From Methanobacteriota archaeon (GTDB taxonomy: Archaea; Thermoplasmatota; Poseidoniia; Poseidoniales; Thalassarchaeaceae), in assembly GCA_002713585.1 (NCBI GenBank), contig PATD01000029.1, positions 2,932-36,217 on the forward strand: a stretch of 33,286 nt of DNA. The letters run 5' to 3'. The position numbers were made by a program, and so were the translations under genes. The notes beneath the pieces were generated by a model, which ran no database searches, was not told the origin of the DNA, and saw only the letters and a list, made by a program, of their open reading frames with translations. Every line of letters begins with the position of its first letter. Position 1 is the first letter of the stretch. Positions 1 through 8,317 of this stretch are shown piece after piece.

Positions 1-353
1 GAACTATGTGCGGCTCTAGCAATACGTTCCTTCGAACTAGGGCTCTCTTCCAAAAGTGCGCCAATGGAAGCACATAGAGCCGCAGAAGAGCCTAGCCCAG
101 AAGCGATTGGAATCTCACTTGTGACATGGATATCTTGCGGACGACCCTCCGCTGAAGCCCAACGAATAAGGGAGGCCAGATGTGGATTCTCCGAGGGGTC
201 CAAAGGTTGCCCATTCAGCCGCCATTCATCAGAGTCATTCAAGGTCACCTTGGCGCGCAAATCCACTGCCACAGCGATTGCTGGAGCACCGTAAAGAACA
301 GCATGTTCACCAAACAAGATTGCCTTTGCCGGTGCAGTAGCGACCCTCTCCAT
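1..353 (-). CDS. mvk: Mevalonate kinase (GHMP kinase), N-terminal part, cut by window edge
   Basis: Transfers phosphate from ATP to mevalonate in the isoprenoid pathway that feeds archaeal membrane lipids. About 117 residues are visible. Near the N-terminus is the family signature APAKAILFGEHAVLYG, followed by an alanine/valine-rich strand (APAIAVAVDL). Around residue 90 is the GHMP phosphate-binding loop, read as IPIASGLGSSAAL. I chose the ATG at 351-353 because it puts the signature a few residues from the start, as in the family; the frame stays open further upstream without another good start. No Shine-Dalgarno site is visible, so the mRNA may be leaderless. The gene runs off the left edge, so the C-terminal half cannot be judged. 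It is divergent from fixC, with about 120 bp between. Another GHMP kinase is possible, but the GEHAVLYG signature favours mevalonate kinase. Confidence 0.88.
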   Translation of the reverse strand, partial: MERVATAPAKAILFGEHAVLYGAPAIAVAVDLRAKVTLNDSDEWRLNGQPLDPSENPHLASLIRWASAEGRPQDIHVTSEIPIASGLGSSAALCASIGALLEESPSSKERIARAAHS

Positions 354-476
354 CGGACCGACTTCGAAGGTAGGGGACTTATCCGTTCCTGAATTTGGAA
401 CCCAAACTTCGTTTGTTATGAGTTGCAGGGAGACATTCAAAGACAGGTTTCAGTTGGTTAGCAATGGGGGGGGCGC
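354..476. promoter_or_regulatory. Divergent intergenic region, mevalonate kinase / fixC
   Basis: This 123-bp gap must hold promoters for both flanking genes. I see no convincing TATA element or inverted repeat. A run of eight G (466-473) lies 3 bp before the fixC start codon and may act as, or hide, its ribosome binding site. Confidence 0.4.
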
Positions 477-2039
477 ATGAGCGAAGAAGCGGACTTCGAT
501 GTAATCATCATTGGATGTGGAATGGCAGGTATGGCATGCGCCGCACAACTACTCAAGGAAGGCGTGGAAGGCGACCGCATTCTGGTCGTCGATAGAGGCG
601 AACCTGTCGGAGCCAAGAATATGTCTGGAGGGATACTCTGGGGCCGTGAATTAGACGAATTAGATGACATTTTTCCAAACTGGGAGATGGATAATCCAGG
701 TATAGAACGATATATCAATAACAAGAAAATCGGTTTTCTGTCATCAGATGATGCATTCATCATGGAAGGTAAATTTGCATCTTGGGATGGAGTCGGAGAG
801 ACATCTGAACCATCGATGAGAACTGGCTGGAGCGTACTACGAGCACGAACAGATGCTTGGTTCGCTGAAAAATTGGAAGAAGCAGGCGTATTCATAATGC
901 CTGGAATCAAAATCGATCAGCTCAACATTGAGGGTTTAGATCACACCTCTTACACCGCCCGTGATTTGACTAGTCCGGCTGAAGACTCAGGACGTGGAAA
1001 AAACCAGAAATGGAGAATCTCCAATTTCGATCCCGAAATTGTGGATGCTATTAGGAATGGGAAAATTCGAGGTATCGTTCAAGATGGCGAAGTCATGACT
1101 AGCAATGTAGTAGTGATTGCAGAAGGAAGTAATTCCATTCTAACCCGGTCCTATGCGTTCGACTCGATGATTCATGCCCAAGACCGTCACGGAATTATCC
1201 TAGGTGTAAAGGAAGTCATCCACCTTGGAGAAGAGGAAATCAACAGCCGATTTGGCTGCTATTCAGGAGATGATGAACGGCCACCCAGCGGGATGGCAAT
1301 GGAGGCAGCATTGGCAATATTTGACGACATGGCAGAGAAAGCATGGGAAGAATACCCTGTCACCGCAGGATTAGTGCCAAGAGCTGGTGGATGGCTATAC
1401 ACAAACAAAGATACTCTGTCCATCGGTGTAGTCATTCAATTGGATAGTCTCCCATCGGGGATTCACACATATGACATGCTAGCTGCCTACAAGGCACACC
1501 CGGCTATTGCCCCTCTAATTAGAGGAGGTGAAACAGTCGAATACGGAGCGCATCTTGTGCCAGAGTACGGATTAGATAGGATGCCCACTCGACTTGTAAG
1601 AGATGGAGCGGTGGTAATTGGAGACGCTGCTGGACTGGTCTACTCCAATGGCGCTGTAATCCAAGGACAGAATTACTCAATTCACTCTGGGAAATTAGCC
1701 GCCAAGGTCATCGCTAATTGTATCGATTCAGGCGATTTTAGCGAAAAGGCATTGGGTCAATACAAGAAGGACTTGGATGCATCATATGTCATGCGAGATC
1801 TGAAACGTTTCAAGACCACAGCGAAATTCTTAGCAGATGATGCAAACTACACCTGGGTACCCAAATTCATGGGTACTATGTTCAATAGAGTTGTTAGAGA
1901 GATTGGTGAAGAAAAAATCACTGTCGAAAAACAGGCCATGCGACTTCGGAAGGAAATGAGGCGGAAAGACCGCAAAACAAAGAAAGGCATGGGTCTGCTA
2001 AATTTAATCAGATTAGGATTGATGGGGCGCAAATTATAA
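477..2039 (+). CDS. fixC: FixC-type electron-transfer flavoprotein:quinone oxidoreductase, FAD subunit
   Basis: FAD protein expected to take electrons from an electron-transfer flavoprotein (FixA/FixB or EtfAB) and pass them, with the FixX ferredoxin, to membrane quinone. The N-terminus has the Rossmann FAD loop (DVIIIGCGMAGMACA, residues about 8-22). It is followed by the family stretch GAKNMSGG, a VLRARTDAW segment, the GWLYTNKDTLSIG segment and the second FAD motif VVIGDAAGL. The C-terminal LLNLIRLGLMG matches the FixC tail. At 520 aa it is longer than the enterobacterial FixC I recall (about 430 aa), mainly through an insert near residues 150-200. fixX follows after 19 bp with a good ribosome site, so the two are co-transcribed. 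No ETF genes are in the window. Geranylgeranyl reductases share the fold, but the adjacent FixX decides for FixC. Confidence 0.9.
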   Translation: MSEEADFDVIIIGCGMAGMACAAQLLKEGVEGDRILVVDRGEPVGAKNMSGGILWGRELDELDDIFPNWEMDNPGIERYINNKKIGFLSSDDAFIMEGKFASWDGVGETSEPSMRTGWSVLRARTDAWFAEKLEEAGVFIMPGIKIDQLNIEGLDHTSYTARDLTSPAEDSGRGKNQKWRISNFDPEIVDAIRNGKIRGIVQDGEVMTSNVVVIAEGSNSILTRSYAFDSMIHAQDRHGIILGVKEVIHLGEEEINSRFGCYSGDDERPPSGMAMEAALAIFDDMAEKAWEEYPVTAGLVPRAGGWLYTNKDTLSIGVVIQLDSLPSGIHTYDMLAAYKAHPAIAPLIRGGETVEYGAHLVPEYGLDRMPTRLVRDGAVVIGDAAGLVYSNGAVIQGQNYSIHSGKLAAKVIANCIDSGDFSEKALGQYKKDLDASYVMRDLKRFKTTAKFLADDANYTWVPKFMGTMFNRVVREIGEEKITVEKQAMRLRKEMRRKDRKTKKGMGLLNLIRLGLMGRKL

Positions 2040-2058
2040 TTCAAGGAAGGATGAGATT

Positions 2059-2376
2059 ATGACTGAGAAAGCTAAGATTGGATTGTTTGAATATGATGTG
2101 AAGAATGGCCTAGGCTTGATTGGATACAATGTTGATGAACACGAACATGCCCATATCATCGTGGATACGAAGAAATGTGGGGACTGTGATTCAATGATGT
2201 GTGTATGGGGGTGCCCTGCACAGTGCTACCAATTCCGCGATGTGGGATTGGATGAAATGAAATTCCAATACGAAGATTGTGTTGAATGTGGAACCTGCTT
2301 CCTGATGTGTACTGATGGCGCATTAAGCTGGAATCATCCACGTGGCGGATTTGGAATTACTTACACCTACGGTTGA
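2059..2376 (+). CDS. fixX: FixX-like ferredoxin partner of FixC
   Basis: Small iron-sulfur protein (105 aa) that pairs with FixC to carry electrons to quinone. The C-terminal half is very close to the FixX pattern: CVECGTC followed by an aromatic- and glycine-rich end (NHPRGGFGITYTYG). Cysteines are at residues 40, 43, 48, 52, 56, 74, 77, 80 and 84. Two groups of the form CxxC..C...C and CxxCxxC...C would be enough for two [4Fe-4S] clusters, whereas ETF-quinone oxidoreductases usually carry one. The ATG at 2059 follows AAGGAAGG (2043-2050). The gene sits between fixC and a small membrane protein in one operon, the latter starting 14 bp after the fixX stop. The extra cysteines are seen directly; two bound clusters are inferred. 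Confidence 0.9.
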   Translation: MTEKAKIGLFEYDVKNGLGLIGYNVDEHEHAHIIVDTKKCGDCDSMMCVWGCPAQCYQFRDVGLDEMKFQYEDCVECGTCFLMCTDGALSWNHPRGGFGITYTYG

Positions 2377-2390
2377 AGGAGAGGATACAG

Positions 2391-2786
2391 ATGGCGTACA
2401 AGATGTTCGGAATAGAAATGCCACTAATGTCGATATTGGTCGGAGGGATACTCTCTGCCTGGGGAGTTGCAGCGTACGTGATCTCCGATATGGCCAGTTT
2501 CACAGCCTTGATTCCTACTATCATGGGCACACCAATCGCAGTTTGCGGGTCTGCAGCCGCACAGATGCCTTCGCGTCGTAAACTGTTCATGCACATCGCT
2601 GTAATCTTTGGACTCCTATGCGCATTAGGTGGACTACGATTGCCGATGATTCTGATGAATGGAGATTCCTCTGGTATCTTGATCATCTCTCACGCGCTAC
2701 TGCTAACCCTTGGTGGAGTTTACACATATGCATGCGTTCAATCCTTTAGATGGGCGCGCGTAAATGGATTAATTGATTCCGAATAA
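2391..2786 (+). CDS. Small four-helix membrane protein in the fixCX operon
   Basis: A 131-aa protein I do not recognise by family. It is strongly hydrophobic, with about four membrane spans near residues 13-32, 38-58, 67-87 and 95-118. A basic loop (MPSRRK) lies between spans two and three, and a charged C-terminal end follows. I placed the start at the ATG at 2391 because AAGGAG lies about 10 bp upstream, just after the fixX stop; an earlier TTG overlapping that stop is less likely. Its position 14 bp behind fixX suggests it works with the FixCX complex, for example as a membrane anchor or quinone-site partner, but that is inference. It has no conserved cysteine or histidine pattern that would mark a heme protein. 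Confidence 0.7.
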   Translation: MAYKMFGIEMPLMSILVGGILSAWGVAAYVISDMASFTALIPTIMGTPIAVCGSAAAQMPSRRKLFMHIAVIFGLLCALGGLRLPMILMNGDSSGILIISHALLLTLGGVYTYACVQSFRWARVNGLIDSE

Positions 2787-2793
2787 CCACAAA

Positions 2794-3789
2794 TTATCGA
2801 AGGTTCAATGATTCGACTGCAGAAATTATCATCTCTTTTTGAGATTTAGATCTCCACCCTGACTTTTGGATAGTGTTTGAACAATCATAATAGTTAGTTG
2901 TGCCAAGTCCACTTGAAACTAAACGAGCCTCTTTGATGAAAAGCGCCATGATTTTAACAACAAAATTAGGAAGAGCAAGAGTAGACACTTTCAAACCATT
3001 GGATTTGAGATGTGCTGCAATTTGAGGCATTGTGATTGGAGAAGTTGCCATAATCAATCGTTCACCATTTAGATTAGAATTCTCAATTGCTTCAGCATGC
3101 ATCCAAGCAACATCACGAACATCCACTGGAGCAAAACTGATTTTTGGAAAGCCAGGATACCAACTGTCCATTATTGATTCAATTATTCTCAATGAGGTAC
3201 CCGGTGTCCCACTATGCAAGGGCCCCAAAATCACATTTGGGTTTACAGTTGTAAGTATGGAATTAGGGTGTGATTCGATAAAATCCCATGCGGCTCGTTC
3301 AGCTAAAGTTTTACTTTTAGTGTAAGCCGAAATTTTACTATTGAGATCAGTCCAGTTTTCATGAGAATACGTCTTGTTTTTACTTGCTGGAGTAGCACCT
3401 GAAATAGCAGCAGTAGAAGAGGTAATCACAAATTTACGAATCCCTGCTTCATATCCATGAGTCAAAACACGAATTGTTCCTTCTCTGGCTGGCTTGATCA
3501 ATACTTGCTCATCCTTTGGTTCATGAGCAGAAAATGGGGAAGCAGTGTGAACGACAGCATCAATATCTTTCATCGCACTTTCCCAACCCTCATCAGAAAT
3601 CAAATCAAGACATCTGAGTTCCAATAAGGGATTACAATCAAAATCTTCCAATATATCTTGATGAGATTCCTCAGGAGTTCTAGTTGTACCTCTAACAAAA
3701 TAACCCCTAGAAAGAAACTCATGAGTAACCTGTCGACCGAGAAAACCTGTGCATCCAGTTACCAATATTCGCTTGAATTCACTGTCCAT
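2794..3789 (-). CDS. NAD(P)-dependent epimerase/reductase, extended SDR (dihydroflavonol-reductase-like)
   Basis: Extended short-chain dehydrogenase of 331 aa. The nucleotide-binding motif TGCTGFLG is at residues 11-18 and the catalytic pair YxxxK is at Y156/K160 (AYTKSK). A serine-rich strand (VITSSTAA) precedes it, as expected for the catalytic Ser/Thr. The overall pattern resembles dihydroflavonol 4-reductase-like and cinnamoyl-CoA-reductase-like enzymes that reduce a carbonyl group; the substrate cannot be read from the sequence. I chose the ATG at 3787-3789 because it leaves six residues before the Rossmann strand. An upstream TTG (3840) would add 17 lysine/threonine-rich residues. The gene is visibly AT-richer than its neighbours, which hints at transfer. 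It is convergent with the small membrane protein gene, with 7 bp between. Confidence 0.85.
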   Translation of the reverse strand: MDSEFKRILVTGCTGFLGRQVTHEFLSRGYFVRGTTRTPEESHQDILEDFDCNPLLELRCLDLISDEGWESAMKDIDAVVHTASPFSAHEPKDEQVLIKPAREGTIRVLTHGYEAGIRKFVITSSTAAISGATPASKNKTYSHENWTDLNSKISAYTKSKTLAERAAWDFIESHPNSILTTVNPNVILGPLHSGTPGTSLRIIESIMDSWYPGFPKISFAPVDVRDVAWMHAEAIENSNLNGERLIMATSPITMPQIAAHLKSNGLKVSTLALPNFVVKIMALFIKEARLVSSGLGTTNYYDCSNTIQKSGWRSKSQKEMIISAVESLNLR

Positions 3790-3894
3790 AATTGACTTAC
3801 TATTTTCTTTGGTTTGAATTTTTGTTACTGTTTTAATCAAAATTAGTTTGCACGTATTTATGTTGAAGTGTGCTACCCAAGGGACGAGGAGGAC
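3790..3894. promoter_or_regulatory. Divergent promoter region with shared TATA-like element
   Basis: An AT-rich gap between the SDR gene and cysS. TATTTATG (about 3854-3861; CATAAATA on the other strand) could be a TATA box for cysS, about 35 bp before its ATG. The SDR side has a long A/T-rich leader with no clear second element. GAGGAGG sits just before the cysS ATG. Confidence 0.35.
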
Positions 3895-5400
3895 ATGACC
3901 CTACACCTTTACGATACGCGCAGGAAAGAGAAGGTTGCCTTCCATCCTGCAATTCCAGGAAAGGTTCAGATGTATGTTTGTGGGATTACTCCATATTCTC
4001 CCTCCCATCTTGGACATGCTCGATGTTACATCGCTTTCGACCTTCTTCATCGATGGTTAGAGGCATCGGGGTACGATGTCGACTACGTACAAAACTTCAC
4101 CGATATCGATGACAAGATTATCCGGACAGCCAATGAGGAGGGTATCGACTTTCTTGAGGTTGCAAACCGGAACATCGCAGATTACTACGAGGTAATGGAT
4201 GCACTTGGTGTTCTTCGAGCAGACTATTACCCTCGCGTCACGGAACATCTTGAGGGCATCATCTCTATGATTGAGAAACTCATCGAAAAGGAGCATGCTT
4301 ACACCGCTTCGGATGGAGTATGGTTCTCCGTCGCTTCCGCGCCTGAGAAATTCGGAACATTGACCGGTAATACACTGGATGCAGTCCAAGCAGGAGGGTC
4401 GGGCCGACTCGTAGAATCCGGGAAAAAAGACCACCATGACTTCGCGCTCTGGAAGGCGGCAAAACCAGATGAACCGACATGGGATTCACCTTGGGGTCCA
4501 GGACGCCCTGGTTGGCACATTGAATGCAGTGCAATGAGTCTACATCATTTCGGGGAATCCTTTGACATCCACGGTGGTGGATTTGATCTCCGATTCCCTC
4601 ATCATGAGGCCGAAATTTTCCAATCCGAGTGCTGTACTGGACGGGAGCCTCTCGTCGGCGTATGGATGCACAATGGATTCGTAAGGGTCGATGGAGAGAA
4701 GATGAGTAAAAGTCTCGGCAACTTCTGGACAGTTCGAGATGCATTCAACAATTACGACCCACTAGTCCTCCGCTACGCCCTTCTAAACGCCCATTATAGA
4801 AATCCAATCGATGTAAGTGAACAATTACTAGATGATGCAAAGACGAACCAGCGACGCCTAGCAGAAGGATATGGACAGGCTCTAATCGCAAAAGAAGAAG
4901 GTGAGGCTCTTGAGCCCCTACCTCCACTTCCGACCCCAGATGCATCCTCGGATTCCTACCTCCCTAAGAGGCTGGGAATAATCGAAGCTCTTGCAGAGGA
5001 GGCGGCCCGAGCACTCGATGACGATCTCAACAGCCGAATTGCACTTGCTAAGGTTCAGGCAGGGATTAGTTCGATTGATGAAACGTTGCAATCGGATCAA
5101 ATTGACGAATACGATACTGCCTCTTTCGCCAAGTTCGCTGTCGATTGGATTGAAGAAATCGCAGGTGACATCCTAGGAGTCCTTCCTGAGCCAGCAATTG
5201 CGAAGGCTGCTCGCGATCCTAGACTAGATCCGAAGCGGATTGCCGTTAAGGAAGAAGTCGAAGCACTCCTTGCTCGACGCGGTATCGCCCGTCATGCCAA
5301 AGATTGGGCTGCTGCAGATGAGATTCGTGAACGTCTCAACGAAATGGGGATTACAGTGACGGATACTCCCGATGGAGCAAGTTGGTCCATCAAAGAATGA
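3895..5400 (+). CDS. cysS: Cysteinyl-tRNA synthetase
   Basis: Class I aminoacyl-tRNA synthetase that charges tRNA-Cys in the cytosol. The class I signature HLGH is at residues 38-41 and the KMSKS loop at residues 269-273 (GEKMSKSLGN). Zinc and cysteine-selecting ligands are visible: C29 in VCGITPY, the Cys of IECSAMS, and the histidines of FPHHEAEI. The length of 501 aa fits the family. The C-terminal part has the usual helical anticodon region with RGIARHAKDWAAADEIRERL. The start is the ATG at 3895, preceded by GAGGAGG; a GTG at 3868 would add nine residues that the family does not have. The gene ends at 5400, directly abutting the convergent amidohydrolase gene. Confidence 0.96.
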   Translation: MTLHLYDTRRKEKVAFHPAIPGKVQMYVCGITPYSPSHLGHARCYIAFDLLHRWLEASGYDVDYVQNFTDIDDKIIRTANEEGIDFLEVANRNIADYYEVMDALGVLRADYYPRVTEHLEGIISMIEKLIEKEHAYTASDGVWFSVASAPEKFGTLTGNTLDAVQAGGSGRLVESGKKDHHDFALWKAAKPDEPTWDSPWGPGRPGWHIECSAMSLHHFGESFDIHGGGFDLRFPHHEAEIFQSECCTGREPLVGVWMHNGFVRVDGEKMSKSLGNFWTVRDAFNNYDPLVLRYALLNAHYRNPIDVSEQLLDDAKTNQRRLAEGYGQALIAKEEGEALEPLPPLPTPDASSDSYLPKRLGIIEALAEEAARALDDDLNSRIALAKVQAGISSIDETLQSDQIDEYDTASFAKFAVDWIEEIAGDILGVLPEPAIAKAARDPRLDPKRIAVKEEVEALLARRGIARHAKDWAAADEIRERLNEMGITVTDTPDGASWSIKE

Positions 5401-8214
5401 CTATTCTTGCAAAAGGCGAGTAATCGTCACGATGGAGAAGGTTAGAACCAACAGAGCAAGGATAAGAATCGCCCAGAACCAACCCTCTTCGGTCACAGAC
5501 GAGACGCTTTCCTCGATCACCTCATCTGGGTTATTATCATCCAAGATTGGTACAATCCAATTGGCGGCATCCCTGCAAGTCCATTCGCCAATCCGTGAAT
5601 CGTCCCCACGCTCCGGTGGTGTTTCGCCAAGGACAAGTGCTTGAGCAACAACTGAATCATCACATGTGCGGCCGGGGAATGTAATCGCACTCCCCAAGTC
5701 GTAACTTGGATCCAACCGACTTACAGGCCAATCGCCCTCTGCTGCTGATTCGCTAACACCTGCATGAGCCTGCATCCAAATGGAATCATCAGGACAATCA
5801 CTACTGTACTCAATCCAAGTATCAGTTGTATCTTGATCGGTTAAGTGTTCAACGAAGCATCCCTGAGATTTGGACATCAATATCACGATTGCGCCACAGC
5901 CACGGACACGACCATCATCAGCCGACGCCGGATCAGTCACACACTCTTCGAGGTGGATTCCTTTGCCCCAAGTAGTATTGGAGGGATGCTGTTCCCCACC
6001 ATAAGGGCCGAAAGTCGGTAGGAGCAGCGGAAGGTCATCCTCACTCAAGCTAGGTTCATCCGAGCCCCCATTATTCTGATTGCCTGTGTCATTCTGCCCA
6101 TTATCGACAGGAGGATTGTCGCCAGTGTCGCCCTGTCCATCATCAACAGGAGGTACGATAATGTCAACATCGGATCGGTTTCCATTCGAATCCAATGTAA
6201 TATCGTAGTAGTTAGACCACAAGTCAACACTACGGTCATGCTGGAATGTACCGGATCTATTCAGGACATCGAAGTAGCGATCATCACCATAGGTGTACCA
6301 TGGATCGAATGGACGAGGGCCGATTGAGAGGTTCTCAAGACAACTCTGAAGACGCCCTGATATCTCTGCATATGACGAAGTACCCCCTGGGACTCCTTGG
6401 AACCTAACATCAATCGTCTTCTGGAAACCTGGTGCGGATATAACCTCTGGATCATCTGACATTTGACCCATCAAATCTGCATCACCAAAAACAGCAATTC
6501 CCCCAACTGTGACCAAGCGTACATCAGGGTCAACAGCCTCAATGAGATTTCGGTATGGATTGGAGTGGAAGGAATCCACAACTAGTAAATCAGCGGCGAG
6601 ACCTGCCTTAATCCGTCCGACATAATCAGTCCAACCAACCTGATCAATTGCGTTCGTAGTAATCATCTGCGCCATTTCAAAATCAGTAAAGCGGTCACCT
6701 AGGACGTTGCTATCCCACCAATCTGCAATCTTAACCTCATGGAGGACACTCTTGGCTCCAGAGGGATTCCAATCAGGAGAGATATGGATTGAGACGCCCG
6801 CTTCGTCCGCTGCAGCGATATCCGCTGTGTCCCCATAGAGAAGTAGGTTCGACATGGGGGACCAAACTAGGCTAGCATCTACAGCCGCCATTCGCGAAAA
6901 TTCGTTTGATGTAAGCGCTGTACCATGGATGATGATTAACTCGTCAATCACAAGGTCGTTGTTGACAAGTGCATCGAATTCTGCTCGTGATGGCTCATCA
7001 ATTCCCTCTGCAAGATGAATCATCCACGCATCGAGATTACCGCTAGATTTTGCATTCTTGATGTGAGAGCCTGAGTAGTCATCAGGGAACCAAGAACCAC
7101 CTACACGGGTCTCGATGTTATCTTGTCCGAAATTCGATTTCTCAAGATTTCTCGCAAGGATAGATGTGAATGTCTCCTCACTCTCCGATGTAGACCCCTG
7201 AATCGCTGTTGTGCCACCAACTATGGATTTGACTTCAGCGTGCTTCATGGAATCTACCATGAGGCCGCAGCCGTCTGAACCACCATCGTTCAAACCATTC
7301 TCGACCTTCGTAATCGCATTCTTGTAATCATTCACGGTCCTCCACTCGTATCGATTGTTCCAACCGTTTGGATCAACCTCTCGTGCGCCTCGACCATGAT
7401 CCCAAATTGGGATGGCATTGTAGTGCGGATGGTTGTGAGCATCAATCAGTCCAGGGTAGATGACGCCACCAGTGTGTATTCGCTCAACACCTGATGCCAC
7501 ACCGGGTTCAGGCTCACCATCTCCCCATACAGCCTCAATAAGCCCGTTGACTACGAGGATATTCCCTGAAATGAGGACGCTAGATTGGGATTCCATGGTA
7601 ACGACTGAACCCGTCAGTACATACGAACCGTTGTGATCTACGCCCTCCAGAGGCTCACACTCAGCGCCTACACCTGATGAAGGCCGGGATTCGCTCGGAC
7701 CCCATCCTGGCGTAGGTGAGTTGACCTTCTGCAAGGCTTCACCCTTGACATCGCGAGTGTAGGATAAATCCCAACCGTATTCCTCCGCCGGCCAAGTTGC
7801 AGAAGATATCTCGTTGCTAGATGCATCCATGATTCTGATTGTGCCACCTTCAAAGTAAGAAAGTTCGATCATGGTGGTCGCACGGAAGAACACAAGCCTC
7901 GACTGGGCTTCTATCGTGGCGGCAGTGAATGTGTAGGATTCAGTCAATCCAGCGGTCTCGACCTCAAGGACCCAGCCTTGAACATCAATTGCAGATGAAT
8001 CGGGATTATGAATTTCCACGAACTGATCACTGGTGGAACCCGTCGAACCATCACAATTCCAGTCAACGCCATCATAGCTAGCAGTGCTAGCCGAGACAAG
8101 AAACTCCGAAATGTACGCGCCCTGAGAACCATTCGCAGTTGTCACGCCAGTCATTGGAAGAAGAAGCAATAGCAAGATGGCGAATCCAGCACGAAGGAAA
8201 CTACGGCTCGTCAC
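5401..8214 (-). CDS. Secreted, membrane-anchored amidohydrolase with N-terminal lamin-tail domain
   Basis: A large surface protein (937 aa). A basic N-terminus and leucine-rich core form a signal peptide (residues about 1-28). Residues about 32-145 look like a lamin-tail domain (ISEFLVSAS, FVEIHNPDSSAIDVQGW). Residues about 190-590 form an Atz/Trz-like amidohydrolase: metal motif DAHNHPH, then IIHGTAL, WSPMSNLLLYG and SPDWNPSGAK. A Pro/Asp/Asn/Gly-rich linker leads to a Cys-containing C-terminal region, then one membrane helix (WFWAILILALLVLTF) and a short RLLQE tail. It should hydrolyse an amide or ring bond of an unknown substrate outside the cell. I chose the GTG at 8214 because it gives a normal signal peptide. 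A GTG at 8298, preceded by GGTGAG, would add 28 atypical residues and leave 19 bp to the divergent gene. Confidence 0.8.
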   Translation of the reverse strand: MTSRSFLRAGFAILLLLLLPMTGVTTANGSQGAYISEFLVSASTASYDGVDWNCDGSTGSTSDQFVEIHNPDSSAIDVQGWVLEVETAGLTESYTFTAATIEAQSRLVFFRATTMIELSYFEGGTIRIMDASSNEISSATWPAEEYGWDLSYTRDVKGEALQKVNSPTPGWGPSESRPSSGVGAECEPLEGVDHNGSYVLTGSVVTMESQSSVLISGNILVVNGLIEAVWGDGEPEPGVASGVERIHTGGVIYPGLIDAHNHPHYNAIPIWDHGRGAREVDPNGWNNRYEWRTVNDYKNAITKVENGLNDGGSDGCGLMVDSMKHAEVKSIVGGTTAIQGSTSESEETFTSILARNLEKSNFGQDNIETRVGGSWFPDDYSGSHIKNAKSSGNLDAWMIHLAEGIDEPSRAEFDALVNNDLVIDELIIIHGTALTSNEFSRMAAVDASLVWSPMSNLLLYGDTADIAAADEAGVSIHISPDWNPSGAKSVLHEVKIADWWDSNVLGDRFTDFEMAQMITTNAIDQVGWTDYVGRIKAGLAADLLVVDSFHSNPYRNLIEAVDPDVRLVTVGGIAVFGDADLMGQMSDDPEVISAPGFQKTIDVRFQGVPGGTSSYAEISGRLQSCLENLSIGPRPFDPWYTYGDDRYFDVLNRSGTFQHDRSVDLWSNYYDITLDSNGNRSDVDIIVPPVDDGQGDTGDNPPVDNGQNDTGNQNNGGSDEPSLSEDDLPLLLPTFGPYGGEQHPSNTTWGKGIHLEECVTDPASADDGRVRGCGAIVILMSKSQGCFVEHLTDQDTTDTWIEYSSDCPDDSIWMQAHAGVSESAAEGDWPVSRLDPSYDLGSAITFPGRTCDDSVVAQALVLGETPPERGDDSRIGEWTCRDAANWIVPILDDNNPDEVIEESVSSVTEEGWFWAILILALLVLTFSIVTITRLLQE

Positions 8215-8317
8215 ATCACGATGTTCAGGCGCGAAGAACTTGAACCCTATCCCTTGACACTCATGATGACAATAGTGCTCCGACAGGGACAAAAGCACTC
8301 ACCTCACCCACAATAGT

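Noticed and set aside
64-392. Two plus-strand reading frames near the left edge
   Set aside because: They lie antisense to the mevalonate kinase start and their translations have no recognisable motif.
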